DNA of 64,000 nucleotides from Candidatus Altimarinota bacterium (GCA_012031035.1 JAAUUT010000010.1:1-64000); one strand, 5' to 3'; positions 55,484-64,000 are shown, counted from the first letter of the stretch. The notes: generated from the letters alone by a model not told the origin. Numbers and translations are program-made.

Positions 55484-56325
55484 TCGATCGCGATCCCTTG
55501 AATTGGCAAAATGCTATAGCTACCAAAGGTTTTTACAACTTCGGTGTAGTTCGATAATTCGCTTAGCGCTTCTTGAGTCATGCGTCCTTCGAGATCGATA
55601 AAGAATAAATACTCTCCCAGCGATCGCTTGGTTGGACGAGACTCGATACGACTGAGGTTAATGTTTCTTTGGGCAAAAACTTGCAGGGTTTTCATCAGTG
55701 CGCCAGGAAGGTTAGCAGGGATGCTGTAAGCGAGAGACATTCGATCCCCTTCCGTTGTTGGTGTCAATCCAACTACCCAAAAGCGAGTGCAATTATCGGG
55801 ATAGTCATTAATATTTTCAGCCAGAATCGGGACGTTATATAATTTTGAAGCACGGGGAGCCGCGATCGCGCCTGCATTTAAATTTTGGCTAATTTGCTGT
55901 ACGGCTTCTGTTGTTGAGTTGGTTGGAATGAGTTGCACTGACGGAAGACGCAATTCTAACCATTTCTGACACTGTGCTAACGCTTGTGGATGAGAGTAAA
56001 TTGTTTTAATCTCTTGTAGCGATTTTCCGTGGGACAAGAGAGTATTAGAAATCGGTAAAACGAGTTCTTGTTGAATTTGCAGTTTATCTAACTCCCAAAG
56101 CGTATCCAAGGTAATTGCTACGCCGCCTTCAGTAGAATTTTCTACGGGAACCATTGCGAGTTCCGTTTCTCCTTTGGCAACCGCTTGTAGAGTTTGTGCA
56201 ATGCTAGGACAAGGACATAAGACAGATTCTTGTCCTTTTTCTTGCCATAACCACTTAGCATAAGCTAGTGCGGCGGTTTCCGCATTTGTTCCTTTTGGCC
56301 CAAGATGTGCAATAGAAATTGTCAT
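55480..56325 (-). CDS. pheA: prephenate dehydratase (PheA)
   Basis: A 281-residue enzyme that converts prephenate to phenylpyruvate in phenylalanine synthesis. Catalytic domain: IAHLGPKGTNAETAALAYAK at the N-terminus, VPVENSTEGGVAITLDTL (about residues 80-97) and the TRF motif in DNCTRFWVVG (about 180). A C-terminal ACT domain (about 195-281) with ESRPTKRSLGEYLFFIDLEG suggests allosteric inhibition by phenylalanine. No chorismate mutase domain is fused. It overlaps the convergent Lon-domain gene by 4 bases. Confidence 0.94.
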   Translation of the reverse strand: MTISIAHLGPKGTNAETAALAYAKWLWQEKGQESVLCPCPSIAQTLQAVAKGETELAMVPVENSTEGGVAITLDTLWELDKLQIQQELVLPISNTLLSHGKSLQEIKTIYSHPQALAQCQKWLELRLPSVQLIPTNSTTEAVQQISQNLNAGAIAAPRASKLYNVPILAENINDYPDNCTRFWVVGLTPTTEGDRMSLAYSIPANLPGALMKTLQVFAQRNINLSRIESRPTKRSLGEYLFFIDLEGRMTQEALSELSNYTEVVKTFGSYSILPIQGIAID

Positions 56326-56629
56326 AAATTACAACTTATAGTTTCTTCTACTATTTTTTCCCTCCAGAATAAAACATTATTTGACGATCGCTTTGACTAA
56401 TTCATCAAACAACATTCTGACTGCCTTACTAGCGGGACTTAAACAAAAATCAAGCCCAAATATAGCCTAAGCTGGCTTTATAAGAAGCAAACAGGTCACG
56501 ATTGAGGGTCAACCAATCAAAAAATCGGAACGACATAGCTGTTCTGAAAGCCTCTAAAGCAGAGCGTAAAAGTATTCAAAGGTTTGTCGGGCTTTTTCTC
56601 GAATTCTGGGTCTTGTTTCCCTTAATCAT
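56326..56629. other. intergenic region between pheA and putative wall-enzyme gene
   Basis: 304 bases without a supportable gene on either strand; several short frames end quickly. It may hold remains of an inserted or lost element, as the neighbouring truncated genes suggest, but no known element is recognised. Confidence 0.35.
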
Positions 56630-57013
56630 ATGAATCGCGCCGGGGCGACTCGGATTGCTTTCGGTCAATACAAGGCTTGGAAGGTAGGGACTCACGGCAA
56701 TAGCCAACCTCACGAAGCGCTGGTACAAGTTTCGCCTGTGCTAGTTCATCGGGATTTGAATAAGAATTTCATCAGAACGCGCGATCGCGTTTTTGAAGGG
56801 TTATTTGGCATCGACCAACACCATGGCTACGATTTGCCCCTAACTAATATCGGTCAAGCATCTGCTGGCTGTTTGGTGGGACGCACGCGCAAGGGACATC
56901 GCGAGTTTATGAGTTTGGTTAAAAGCGATCGCCGCTACCAAGAAAATCGTAACTATACGTTCATTACCACGATTATAGCGGGTGATGACTTGGTTAAGTC
57001 GATGGGACGCTAA
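56630..57013 (+). CDS. putative cell-wall L,D-transpeptidase-like protein (fragment or short form)
   Basis: A 127-residue protein. The C-terminal half GLFGIDQHHGYDLPLTNIGQ, followed by ASAGCLVGRTRKGHREFMSL, has a His followed by S-A-G-C, reminiscent of the YkuD catalytic motif in which a Cys sits in S-[HT]-G-C. That resemblance is the only evidence for an enzyme role. The short length suggests a missing N-terminal domain, but the frame closes at 56,560 upstream and no alternative was found. Its stop is adjacent to the start of the next gene. Confidence 0.45.
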   Translation: MNRAGATRIAFGQYKAWKVGTHGNSQPHEALVQVSPVLVHRDLNKNFIRTRDRVFEGLFGIDQHHGYDLPLTNIGQASAGCLVGRTRKGHREFMSLVKSDRRYQENRNYTFITTIIAGDDLVKSMGR

Positions 57014-57196
57014 ATGTGGGGTTTTGATTGGTTTAACCATAATTTCTCGGTGCGATCGCTTGTCGTGCTGACGCTCATAAGCGGTAGCATTTGGCTCGCG
57101 GCGATCGATAACTCGGATCGATCGCGTTTTGCTGACTTGGCTTATTTTGGCGTTGGCGGGTATTTCGGTCAGTTAGTTCCGAGAAGGAAAGAATGA
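57014..57196 (+). CDS. small two-helix membrane protein, 60 aa
   Basis: MWGFDWFNHNFSVRSLVVLT begins a protein with two hydrophobic stretches (about residues 13-30 and 38-54), short and with few charges. Start codon follows the previous stop without a gap, so translation is coupled. The size and topology are holin-like, but nothing in the sequence proves pore formation. It is unrelated to any family I can name. Confidence 0.5.
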   Translation: MWGFDWFNHNFSVRSLVVLTLISGSIWLAAIDNSDRSRFADLAYFGVGGYFGQLVPRRKE

Positions 57197-57207
57197 GCTA
57201 TAAGGTG

Positions 57208-57489
57208 TTACAAACGAACGCCCCAATTCGCTTGTTCGGTTTTATTAAAATAGAGCATTCTTACTAGTTGAAAATAGTGACTTTCAAAATAATCCGATAA
57301 AATTTTATTAATCTCGGAATAATTGACGATTTCATTAAGGCTTTTGAGTTTATTAGTTAAACTTCTCGTGCCATGAGTCGATGATGGAGGCAATTTTTGG
57401 GCAATTTCATCTTTTAATCGTTCTATTTCTGGGAAATTAATAAGTTGTCGCGCGATCGCATAGCCATTCTCTTGAAGCTCTTGTAACAT
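57208..57489 (-). pseudogene. truncated phytanoyl-CoA dioxygenase-type gene (5' fragment)
   Basis: The 93 residues MLQELQENGYAIARQLINFP and SHYFQLVRMLYFNKTEQANW are the N-terminal part of a phytanoyl-CoA dioxygenase/PhyH-type protein. The frame ends at VRL-stop, right beside the putative membrane-peptide gene. The metal-binding HxD and downstream His are lost. It looks like a boundary where foreign or rearranged DNA joined. Family assignment is by the N-terminal pattern and is less certain than the truncation. Confidence 0.6.
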
Positions 57490-57774
57490 CCTGAAAGCAT
57501 TGAAGAAATAAAATAGCTTTTCTTAATTTTAGTCACTCAAAAAATAAGCTATCTATTGACATAGACAGAAATAATTCTGTCCGTCCTTATGGTGAAAAAT
57601 TTTTGTATAGAGTTAGGATAGCGCTATGGTAGCAATTCTCAGTTAGGTAACGTTAATTGATTTTTTATCTTGTTCCCTTTTCCCTTTTGCCTGTTTCCAA
57701 AACTGTGCCTAATTAATTTGAGAACCGCTATATTAAACTATTGCTAATACCAAAACTTTTAAAAAATTAAACAT

Positions 57775-59691
57775 ATGAAAACACTTGTAGATTATTCTTC
57801 GATTAATTCTTTACCCGAAATCTGGTCGATAACCGCCCAGAAATTCGGCGATATCGTTGCCCTGCACGACCCACATTCTAAACCAGAAGTCCTGCTGACT
57901 TACACTCAATTGTTAGAGAAAATTCAACAATTTGCAGCGGGTTTGCAAGCTTGCGGCGTAAAATCAGAAGCAAAAGTAGCATTATTTTCTGATAATAGTC
58001 CGCGCTGGTTCATCGCCGACCAAGGAATTATTATGGCGGGTGCAGCAAATGCGGTGCGTTCCTCTACCGCAGAGCGAGAAGAACTGCTTTATATTTTGAG
58101 CGATAGCGATAGTACCAGTTTAGTCGTAGAGAACTTAAGCACTCTCAAAAAAGTTCGCTCTCAATTGGATGATTTGCCGATTGAATTTGTCGTCTTATTG
58201 TCCGATGAAACTCCCAACCCAGACGAAACGCTCAAAATTCTCAACTTTAATCAATTATTAGAACTCGGCGCAAAACATACACTAACACCCGTTCGACAAA
58301 CGAAAGAGACCCTAGCAACCTTAATTTATACTTCTGGAACTACTGGTAAACCCAAAGGCGTAATGCTCAGCCACGGGAACATTCTACATCAAGTGGTCAA
58401 TCTTATTACCGTTCTGCAACTCGAACCAGGCGATCGCGTTCTCAGCATTCTTCCCTCTTGGCACTCCTACGAACGTAGCGGCGAATATTTTATTCTGTCG
58501 CGAGGTTGTACCCAAGTTTACACCAATATTCGCTCGTTTAAGAACGATCTCAAAGAATTTAAACCCGATCATATGATTGGCGTTCCCCGCCTGTGGGAGT
58601 CTCTTTATGAAGCGATACAAAAACAATTTCGCGAACAACCGCCAAGCAAACAGAAATTAGTTAACTTTTTCTTAGGCATATCCGAACGCTATGTCATCGC
58701 CAGACGCATCGCCCAAGGATTGCATTTGGAAAACCTCAATCCTTCTGGTGGAGAGCGTTTAATGGCTAATATAACCGCTATTTTACTAGCTCCCTTACAC
58801 GCTCTCGGCGATCGCTTGGTTTATCAAAAAATTCGTCAAGCAACGGGTGGAAAAGTCAAAACCCTAATTAGCGGCGGCGGTGCGCTGGCGATGCACCTAG
58901 ATACTTTTTATGAAATTATTAACGTTCCCCTGCTAGTAGGATACGGACTGACAGAAACTTCTCCCGTCACCAATGCGCGTACCTTAAAGCATAATCTGCG
59001 CGGTTCGGCAGGAAAACCGATTCCTGGAACGGAAATTCGCATTGTAGACCCCGACACTCGCCAAACGCTATCGCCCATGCAAAAAGGACTCGTCCTCATT
59101 CGCGGGCCGCAAGTCATGCAAGGCTATTATAAAAAACCAGAAGCAACTGCAAAAGCGATCGATCCCGAAGGTTGGTTTGATAGCGGCGATTTAGGAATGC
59201 TAACTCCTGCTAACGATCTCGTTTTAACCGGACGCGCCAAAGATACCATCGTCCTCAGCAATGGAGAGAATATCGAACCCCAACCCATCGAAGATGCTTG
59301 TATCCGCAGTCCTTACGTCTCTCAAATTATGTTGGTCGGTCAAGACCAAAAAGCCCTTGGTGCTTTAATTGTGCCTAATTTAGAAGCTTTGGCGCAATGG
59401 GCGCAGTCTCAACAACTCAACTTAACTTTCCCAGATCCTAGCGCCTCTCGCGACGAGATAGTCCGTAGCGATCTCTACAGCAAATCCGTTCGCGAATTAT
59501 TCCGTCAAGAATTGAATCGAGAAGTCAAAAACCGTCCTGGATATCGTCCAGATGACCAAATTAAAGTTTTTGAGTTGATTTTAGAACCTTTTTCGGTCGA
59601 AAATGGCACGATGACGCAAACATTAAAAGTTAAACGTCCGGTTGTTGCCGAACGGTATCGCGATATGATTGACGGGATGTTTGAAAAGTAG
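57775..59691 (+). CDS. long-chain acyl-CoA/acyl-ACP synthetase (AMP-dependent)
   Basis: A 638-residue adenylate-forming enzyme. LIYTSGTTGKPKGVMLSHGN (about residues 182-201), WHSYERSGEYFILSRG, GYGLTETSPVTNAR, GWFDSGDLGML and VLTGRAKDTIVLSNGENIEP are the classic motifs. Cyanobacterial homologues (Aas) recycle free fatty acids onto acyl carrier protein. Whether this one uses CoA or ACP is not certain from sequence. It is monocistronic, upstream of a run of repeats and the YlqD-like gene. Confidence 0.92.
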   Translation: MKTLVDYSSINSLPEIWSITAQKFGDIVALHDPHSKPEVLLTYTQLLEKIQQFAAGLQACGVKSEAKVALFSDNSPRWFIADQGIIMAGAANAVRSSTAEREELLYILSDSDSTSLVVENLSTLKKVRSQLDDLPIEFVVLLSDETPNPDETLKILNFNQLLELGAKHTLTPVRQTKETLATLIYTSGTTGKPKGVMLSHGNILHQVVNLITVLQLEPGDRVLSILPSWHSYERSGEYFILSRGCTQVYTNIRSFKNDLKEFKPDHMIGVPRLWESLYEAIQKQFREQPPSKQKLVNFFLGISERYVIARRIAQGLHLENLNPSGGERLMANITAILLAPLHALGDRLVYQKIRQATGGKVKTLISGGGALAMHLDTFYEIINVPLLVGYGLTETSPVTNARTLKHNLRGSAGKPIPGTEIRIVDPDTRQTLSPMQKGLVLIRGPQVMQGYYKKPEATAKAIDPEGWFDSGDLGMLTPANDLVLTGRAKDTIVLSNGENIEPQPIEDACIRSPYVSQIMLVGQDQKALGALIVPNLEALAQWAQSQQLNLTFPDPSASRDEIVRSDLYSKSVRELFRQELNREVKNRPGYRPDDQIKVFELILEPFSVENGTMTQTLKVKRPVVAERYRDMIDGMFEK

Positions 59692-59798
59692 TCATTGGTC
59701 ATTGGTCACAAGTCATTAGTCATTGGTCAAAGCGTATATTTGACTCTGAGCAAAAGACAAAGGACAAAGGACGAAAGACAAAAAACAAAGGACAAAAT
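59692..59798. repeat. low-complexity tandem repeats (GTCATTG and GACAAAG types)
   Basis: GTCATTGGTCATTGGTCA and variants, then repeated GACAAAG/GGACAAA units. These belong to the same low-complexity class as those at 7887-7930 and 9100-9140. It sits just ahead of the YlqD-like gene. Confidence 0.6.
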
Positions 59799-59800
59799 TT

Positions 59801-60253
59801 ATGGACGATACCAAAACTAGCTTGCTCTTAAAACGACCAGTCACTGTAAAAGTTATTGTTACTTCTCGTTGGAAAGATGAGGTACAAACGCAATTAAAAC
59901 AGCAAATTGGTCAGCTTGACTCTGATATGCAACGATTAGAAGCACAAGGACAAAGAGCGATCGCAGAATTGCAAAAACAAAGTTTAACGCCGCCTGGCCC
60001 TCAAATCTCTCAACAAATTGATAACATTCAAATTCAAGTCAATCAGAAAAAAAGCGAGATAACTTGACGAGAAAAAATCAATTTCATCCAGCAGATGCAA
60101 CAGGTACAGTTATTAGAATTAGAGCAAGAAGTAGTCCAAGCGCAGATGGAAAGCTTTTTTCGCATAGAAAAAGGTGAAAACTTGGTTCAAAAATTAAATG
60201 TCGAAATTGTGGTCAGAGATGGTGTCGTTGAAGACATTCGTGGCGAGCTTTAG
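59801..60253 (+). pseudogene. YlqD-like coiled-coil protein with in-frame TGA
   Basis: The frame runs from ATG 59801 (MDDTKTSLLLKRPVTVKVIV) through a coiled coil (RWKDEVQTQLKQQIGQLDSD). It is interrupted by TGA at 60065-60067, and continues in the same frame with REKINFIQQMQQVQLLELEQ and EDIRGEL to TAG 60251-60253. The whole is 150 residues, the usual length of the YlqD-type family, and the reading frame is otherwise unbroken. A single base change (TGA from CGA or TGG) would restore it. Translational readthrough is a less likely alternative. Confidence 0.8.
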
Positions 60254-60894
60254 ATTAGTATTAGTTCTGTAGTGCGAGCATCTCTACCAGCAAGACGCTC
60301 GTACTGACTCTCCATTAATGAGGTGAAGGGCGATCGGGCTTTGATGATGCTATCACTTGCGCGATCGCTGGTTTGTTTAACCTCTGAAAATTCAACAAAT
60401 GATTTTCTTGCACAAAAACTTTAGGAAAAATAAGGTCGTCGCAAACAAAGCGACAACAAAAAAAGGTAAGTAATCGAAGATTTTTTTCATTGGGTCAATT
60501 GTTTCGATTATCAGAATGAACGTTCGAGGCGTGTAATGTAGAGGCAGCGTTTACGAAGTCGGGAGTCGGCAGTATAATGTTCCCCCTTAAGTCTTCCTTG
60601 TCCCCTTATCTCTTCAGTGTCCACTATTTTAGGTTTAAATATGCTCGCCGGAGTTAAAAATAGATTTTTACTCACCAGTTTCCCCATCATCATTTATAAA
60701 CAATTTTAATAAAGAAACAAATCTTTACGTTTTAGACGTGATACAATATGAAATGAAATAAATGCTGAAATCTTAGTCATAGTAAAGGTTTTGCTCTAGT
60801 TAGCCAAACTGATAACTTCTCAAAACCGAACGATTGTAACGACAGATTAAGCGAAAACCCTCGATAATATGGAATAGTTTGGCACTTTTAAACA
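60254..60894. other. 641-base region upstream of petB
   Basis: No gene is certain. The only candidate is a 32-codon minus-strand frame (60392-60490). GCGATCGC occurs at 60360-60367. An A/T-rich stretch at 60720-60780 with AATATGAAATGAAATAAATG could hold the petB promoter; no -10/-35 pair can be fixed confidently. Confidence 0.5.
60392..60490 (-). CDS. possible 32-aa single-helix membrane peptide
   Basis: MKKIFDYLPFFVVALFATTL, then FFLKFLCKKIIC, is strongly hydrophobic with Lys at both ends, like a small single-pass peptide. The start has CCCA just upstream, not a clear ribosome site. Function unknown. It could be chance: a stretch of T-rich DNA read backwards. Confidence 0.3.
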   Translation of the reverse strand: MKKIFDYLPFFVVALFATTLFFLKFLCKKIIC

Positions 60895-61563
60895 ATGTTT
60901 TCTAAGCAAGTAACCGATTCCAAAGCCTATCAGTGGTTCGAGGAGCGTCTGGAAATTCAAGCGCTCGCTGATGATATCACCAGCAAATACGTTCCTCCCC
61001 ACGTCAACATCTTCTACTGCCTGGGTGGAATCACCCTGGTTTGCTTCCTCATCCAGTTTGCTACTGGATTTGCGATGACTTTCTACTATAAACCAACCGT
61101 CACCGAAGCATTTACCTCTGTTCAGTACATCATGAACGAGGTTAACTTTGGCTGGCTGATCCGCTCCGTCCATCGCTGGTCTGCGAGTATGATGGTGCTG
61201 ATGATGATTTTGCACATCTTCCGCGTTTACCTGACTGGCGGTTTCAAAAAGCCTCGCGAGTTGACCTGGATCACTGGAGTCATCATGGCTGTTATCACCG
61301 TTTCTTTTGGTGTAACGGGTTACTCGCTACCTTGGGATCAAGTAGGTTACTGGGCTGTTAAAATCGTGTCTGGCGTACCTGCGGCAATTCCCGTAGTAGG
61401 CGACCAAATGGTCGAGCTAATCCGTGGTGGTACTAGCGTCGGACAATCGACTCTGACTCGTTTCTACAGCTTACATACCTTTGTATTTCCCTGGTTAATG
61501 GCAGTGTTCATGTTGGGTCACTTTTTGATGATCCGCAAACAGGGAATTTCTGGTCCGTTATAA
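60895..61563 (+). CDS. petB: cytochrome b6 (PetB)
   Basis: The 222-residue integral subunit of the b6f complex. It carries the two haem b sites within four helices: His pairs in the [10 protein letters not shown] and HIFRVYLTG segments, and later [10 protein letters not shown]. Cys35 in IFYCLGG is the covalent haem c-n ligand of b6. The Q-cycle [12 protein letters not shown] and the C-terminal GISGPL are intact. It is followed by petD on the same strand with 153 bases between them. Thylakoid membrane. Confidence 0.98.
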   Translation: MFSKQVTDSKAYQWFEERLEIQALADDITSKYVPPHVNIFYCLGGITLVCFLIQFATGFAMTFYYKPTVTEAFTSVQYIMNEVNFGWLIRSVHRWSASMMVLMMILHIFRVYLTGGFKKPRELTWITGVIMAVITVSFGVTGYSLPWDQVGYWAVKIVSGVPAAIPVVGDQMVELIRGGTSVGQSTLTRFYSLHTFVFPWLMAVFMLGHFLMIRKQGISGPL

Positions 61564-61716
61564 TTTAGCGAACAGTCTCTCATCAACAGAAATCTGATAA
61601 TTTTTAAGACAAAATAGCTAAGAGCTTTTATAGCTGTTAGCTTTTCTCAGATTACTGGTAACTGAAAAAACATGAAAACTACCGATCCTGAGATATTTTA
61701 AGGAGAAAACAAACGC

Positions 61717-62199
61717 ATGGCAATTGTTAAAAAGCCGGATTTAAGCGATCCAGAACTCCGTGCCAAGCTAGCCAAAGGTATGGGTCATAACTACTACGGC
61801 GAACCTGCTTGGCCTAACGACTTACTCTACGTATTTCCCGTTGTTATTCTAGGAACGATTGGATTGTGCGTTGGTTTAGCCGTCCTCGACCCCGCGATGA
61901 TGGGCGAACCTTCTAATCCTTTCGCTACTCCTTTAGAGATTCTTCCTGAATGGTATCTCTATCCAGTTTTCCAAATCTTGCGCATTTTACCTAACAAACT
62001 TTTAGGTATTGCTTGTCAAGCTTTGATTCCTCTGGGATTGATGCTTATTCCTTTTATTGAAAGCGTCAACAAGTTCCAAAATCCATTCCGTCGTCCAGTT
62101 GCTACCGCAATGTTCCTGTTTGGAACCGTAGTAACGCTGTGGTTGGGTGCTGGCGCTATTTTCCCAATTGATAAATCTTTGACTCTTGGTTTGTTCTAG
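61717..62199 (+). CDS. petD: b6f complex subunit IV (PetD)
   Basis: A 160-residue protein with three membrane helices. [20 protein letters not shown] and [20 protein letters not shown] begin it, and [13 protein letters not shown] (about residues 76-88) is the quinol-site PEWY motif. It forms the b-type core with PetB. GGAGAAAAC precedes the ATG. A hairpin with a T run follows the gene. Confidence 0.97.
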   Translation: MAIVKKPDLSDPELRAKLAKGMGHNYYGEPAWPNDLLYVFPVVILGTIGLCVGLAVLDPAMMGEPSNPFATPLEILPEWYLYPVFQILRILPNKLLGIACQALIPLGLMLIPFIESVNKFQNPFRRPVATAMFLFGTVVTLWLGAGAIFPIDKSLTLGLF

Positions 62200-62222
62200 G
62201 ACAAGTTGAGTTTTAATTGAAT

Positions 62223-62263
62223 ACCTGCGGTTGATTCTGAAAAAGAGCGATCGCAGGTTTTTT
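62223..62263 (+). terminator. petBD terminator
   Basis: ACCTGCG and CGCAGGT flank a 22-base loop and are followed by TTTTTT, 24 bases after the petD stop. Confidence 0.6.
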
Positions 62264-62282
62264 GATGGCTAGTCATAAATAA

Positions 62283-62324
62283 AATTATGAATTATGAATT
62301 ATGAATTATGAATTATGAATTATG
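62283..62324. repeat. six tandem AATTATG heptamers
   Basis: Six exact copies of AATTATG, starting at 62283, 62290, 62297, 62304, 62311 and 62318. The 324-base gap that contains it (62200-62523) has no gene. It is the longest of several such arrays in the window; copy number can vary by slippage. Confidence 0.95.
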
Positions 62325-62523
62325 ATATAAGTCCCTAGCTTTAAAAACTTGGGACGCTCATCTTACCAATTCTCAATTTTTAGAACTCGGAATTAGGGAG
62401 TTTAGGAAGAAAGTAGTTTAGTTGTTCAGTAAAGACGCGATATTACCCTACGGAAATCTTTACCCTACGGGAAGCTTATTCAACAGGGAACGCATCTCTT
62501 CCTTCTCTCCCTTGTCATCCTTA

Positions 62524-62727
62524 TTATTTATTTACCTCGCTACTGTTATCCGTTTTAATTTCTGGGACGATACTGGGTTTTTGTGCATCTTCCCAACCCG
62601 CAGGACGCTTGGAGTTGTACCACGCGATCGAACCGATACTAACCGCAGCAATAAAACCAACAACGTAAACAGCAACAAAATAAACGGGAAATGTTCCTCT
62701 TGCCGCAGCTTCCATAAATAGATACAT
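62524..62727 (-). CDS. small single-helix photosynthetic-type membrane protein (Psb35-like)
   Basis: The 67 residues MYLFMEAAARGTFPVYFVAV and VGFIAAVSIGSIAWYNSKRP, GWEDAQKP have one membrane helix (about residues 14-36) and a WYNSKRPAGWE motif. This resembles proteins I know as PSII assembly factor Psb35, but I cannot confirm it, so no symbol is given. Translation may begin at Met5. It lies just upstream of a hairpin-free spacer and beside the PBP gene. Confidence 0.6.
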   Translation of the reverse strand: MYLFMEAAARGTFPVYFVAVYVVGFIAAVSIGSIAWYNSKRPAGWEDAQKPSIVPEIKTDNSSEVNK

Positions 62728-62798
62728 AATGACTTATTTTTTAACGTAACTTTACATAGATTATCAGAAATTGATATACCAGCGTGCAAATTTTTTAA

Positions 62799-64000
62799 CT
62801 ATTCTTCTTTACGAGAAGCCGGAGGAGCAGGAGGAGCGAACTTTGGAGCGGGTGCGGGTACAGCCGCGGGAGCAGGTGCAGACCGTTCGACTCGTTCGAC
62901 AGTCGTTCGACGACGACGTAAAGAACTTGAAGAACGAACGCGACGAGAAGAACTTTCGGGTTGATTATAAGTAACGGTTTGTCGGCTTCGTCTAATGCGT
63001 CTGCGCCTTCTGGGTTGAATGGATTCGTTAGTAGCGCCCACAATTGGCGAACCGTCGCTAGTAGCGCGAACTGTGCTGAAATTGTAATAGCTGCGTTTGG
63101 GTTTAATCGGTTCTGCTTTAATCGTTGCTTTACGACCCTCAATTTGATTGGGAAGATTGGGAAAAGTTTCAATCGGAATATCTTCAACTGCTTCGAGCAT
63201 AAATTGTCGCCATAGCACTGCTGCCATGCTACTAGCGCCCCAAGTCTCCTTATTATTGTCATTTCCCAGCCAGACCCCCGTCACTAATTGGGGAATATAA
63301 CCGACAAACCAGAGATCGCGAGCTTTATCGGAGGTTCCGGTTTTCCCTGCTACGGGTCGTCCGATTTGTGCGGGAACGCCCGTTCCACCATCGACAACGC
63401 CTTGTAACATCCAGGTCATAATCGATGATGTATTGGGGTCGAGTGCTTCTTGGGGTTGAAATTGAGCTTGATAGAGAATGTTGCCTTTGCGATCGCGAAT
63501 GCGACTAATCCCGTAAGCTTTTTGATGAATGCCTTTATTGGCAAGGGTTCCGTAAGCGCTAGTTAATTCCAAAAGATTGACTTCTGAAGCCCCTAAAGCC
63601 AGAGAATAGGTCGGTTGAAGCTTCGATTCGATTCCCATTTGCTGGGCTAGTTTAACAATTGGATTCCAACCTACGTCTACCAGAAGTCGCACGGCGATGA
63701 CGTTAAGCGATTTAGCGAGGGCAGTTCGCAGCGGAACTTGAGCGCCGCTATAGCTATCGCCATAGTTTTCTGGTTTATAACCATCAACTACATATTCTGC
63801 ATCCATAAAACTTTTGTTGGGAGAAATCCCCGCTGCGATCGCGGTAGCATAAACAAAAGTTTTAAAAGTCGAACCGGGTTGACGCTTGGCTTGCGTGACG
63901 CGGTTGAATTGATTGTTCCTGAAATCAGTCCCTCCTACCATCGCTCTAATTTGACCGTTGCGCGGGTCGATAGCAACCATTGCCGCTTGAGAGAAACGCT
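62799..64000 (-). CDS. class A penicillin-binding protein, C-terminal part
   Basis: Truncated by the window edge: the first visible residues RFSQAAMVAIDPRNGQIRAM are in the transpeptidase domain. The SxxK box QPGSTFKTF (Ser nucleophile), SLN and KTGT in VAGKTGTSD are all present, as are DLWFVGYIPQLVTGVWLGND. It ends in a low-complexity basic tail (RRRRRIRRSRQTV) and a Pro/Ala-rich stop. The upstream transglycosylase domain must lie beyond 64,000. It cross-links peptidoglycan at the plasma membrane. Confidence 0.93.
   Translation of the reverse strand, partial: RFSQAAMVAIDPRNGQIRAMVGGTDFRNNQFNRVTQAKRQPGSTFKTFVYATAIAAGISPNKSFMDAEYVVDGYKPENYGDSYSGAQVPLRTALAKSLNVIAVRLLVDVGWNPIVKLAQQMGIESKLQPTYSLALGASEVNLLELTSAYGTLANKGIHQKAYGISRIRDRKGNILYQAQFQPQEALDPNTSSIMTWMLQGVVDGGTGVPAQIGRPVAGKTGTSDKARDLWFVGYIPQLVTGVWLGNDNNKETWGASSMAAVLWRQFMLEAVEDIPIETFPNLPNQIEGRKATIKAEPIKPKRSYYNFSTVRATSDGSPIVGATNESIQPRRRRRIRRSRQTVTYNQPESSSRRVRSSSSLRRRRTTVERVERSAPAPAAVPAPAPKFAPPAPPASRKEE

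Noticed and set aside
60360..60367. GCGATCGC as a regulatory site upstream of petB
   Set aside because: It is the genome-wide HIP1 repeat, found every few hundred bases, not a specific operator.
62795..63262. A 155-codon minus-strand frame inside the penicillin-binding protein gene
   Set aside because: It is a shifted frame of the same strand as the PBP gene; the PBP frame carries the catalytic motifs.
1..64000. tRNA, rRNA or CRISPR array
   Set aside because: No cloverleaf-type T-loop, rRNA motif or regularly spaced repeat with unique spacers was recognised on either strand.

Overview
The window comes from a cyanobacterium. The HIP1 octamer GCGATCGC and its GCGATCG half-sites recur every few hundred bases. 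The gene set includes petB and petD (cytochrome b6f), a CBS-CP12 fusion, a CAAD-domain membrane protein, an Rcp1-type response regulator, DUF1823, DUF2470 and DUF4330 proteins, a large TPS-type haemagglutinin and short tandem heptanucleotide repeats. Gene content and the dispersed palindromes point to a unicellular, colonial or filamentous beta-cyanobacterium. I cannot assign a genus from sequence alone.

Layout. 0-12.5 kb holds housekeeping genes: an alpha/beta-hydrolase-like protein, DUF4330, speA, an SSB-like protein, a nucleotidyltransferase/phosphomannomutase fusion, cobK, DUF2470, aroQ with a 47-aa gene just upstream, and cinA. 12.8-17.4 kb is one secreted filamentous-haemagglutinin-type gene broken by two frameshifts, with 63-aa tandem repeats inside. 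It is followed by a cluster of palindromes, the CBS-CP12 gene, a double ATP-binding oligopeptide ABC protein, a transaldolase-family gene, a DUF6888/DUF6887 pair and the CAAD protein. 22.3-24.2 kb is a polyketide synthase ketosynthase that lacks its acyltransferase domain. 24.3-32.2 kb holds ordinary genes: an SRPBCC protein, a tandem PTPS/QueD-like protein, a split SAM hydroxide adenosyltransferase, a Ser/Thr kinase, anmK and a small HMA-like protein. 32.3-33.2 kb is a decayed ketoreductase-ACP remnant interrupted by a 73-bp foldback element. 33.2-37.8 kb is an iron/siderophore uptake locus: a lipoprotein with a frameshift and a TonB receptor with three AMIN repeats. 38-46 kb has an FAD oxidoreductase, ilvD, a split sulfotransferase-like gene and rfbC (frameshifted), rfbD and rfbA. 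46-52.8 kb is a signalling block (an Rcp1-like regulator, a multi-PAS hybrid kinase and a Ser/Thr kinase) and a fatty acyl-AMP ligase. 52.9-64 kb has hisD, DUF1823, a Lon N-terminal protein, pheA, a small putative wall-enzyme/membrane-peptide pair beside a truncated dioxygenase gene, an acyl-CoA synthetase, a ylqD-like gene with an in-frame TGA, petB-petD, a small one-helix photosynthetic-type membrane protein, and the C-terminal part of a class A penicillin-binding protein.

The strongest cross-window pattern is the number of genes that reconstruct to full length if one base is added to or removed from a short homopolymer: the haemagglutinin 3' end, the ABC 3' end, SAM hydroxide adenosyltransferase, the sulfotransferase, rfbC, and possibly the siderophore-binding lipoprotein. 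This is either a residual sequencing-error signature or real slippage. It should be settled before any of these is called a pseudogene. Three lesions do not fit that explanation and look biological: the KR-ACP remnant, the ylqD nonsense codon and the truncated dioxygenase. I saw no tRNA, rRNA, CRISPR array or intact transposase gene. No previously undescribed system is proven. The best leads are the AT-less ketosynthase with its decayed relatives, the wall-enzyme/membrane-peptide pair, the 47-aa gene ahead of aroQ and the foldback element.
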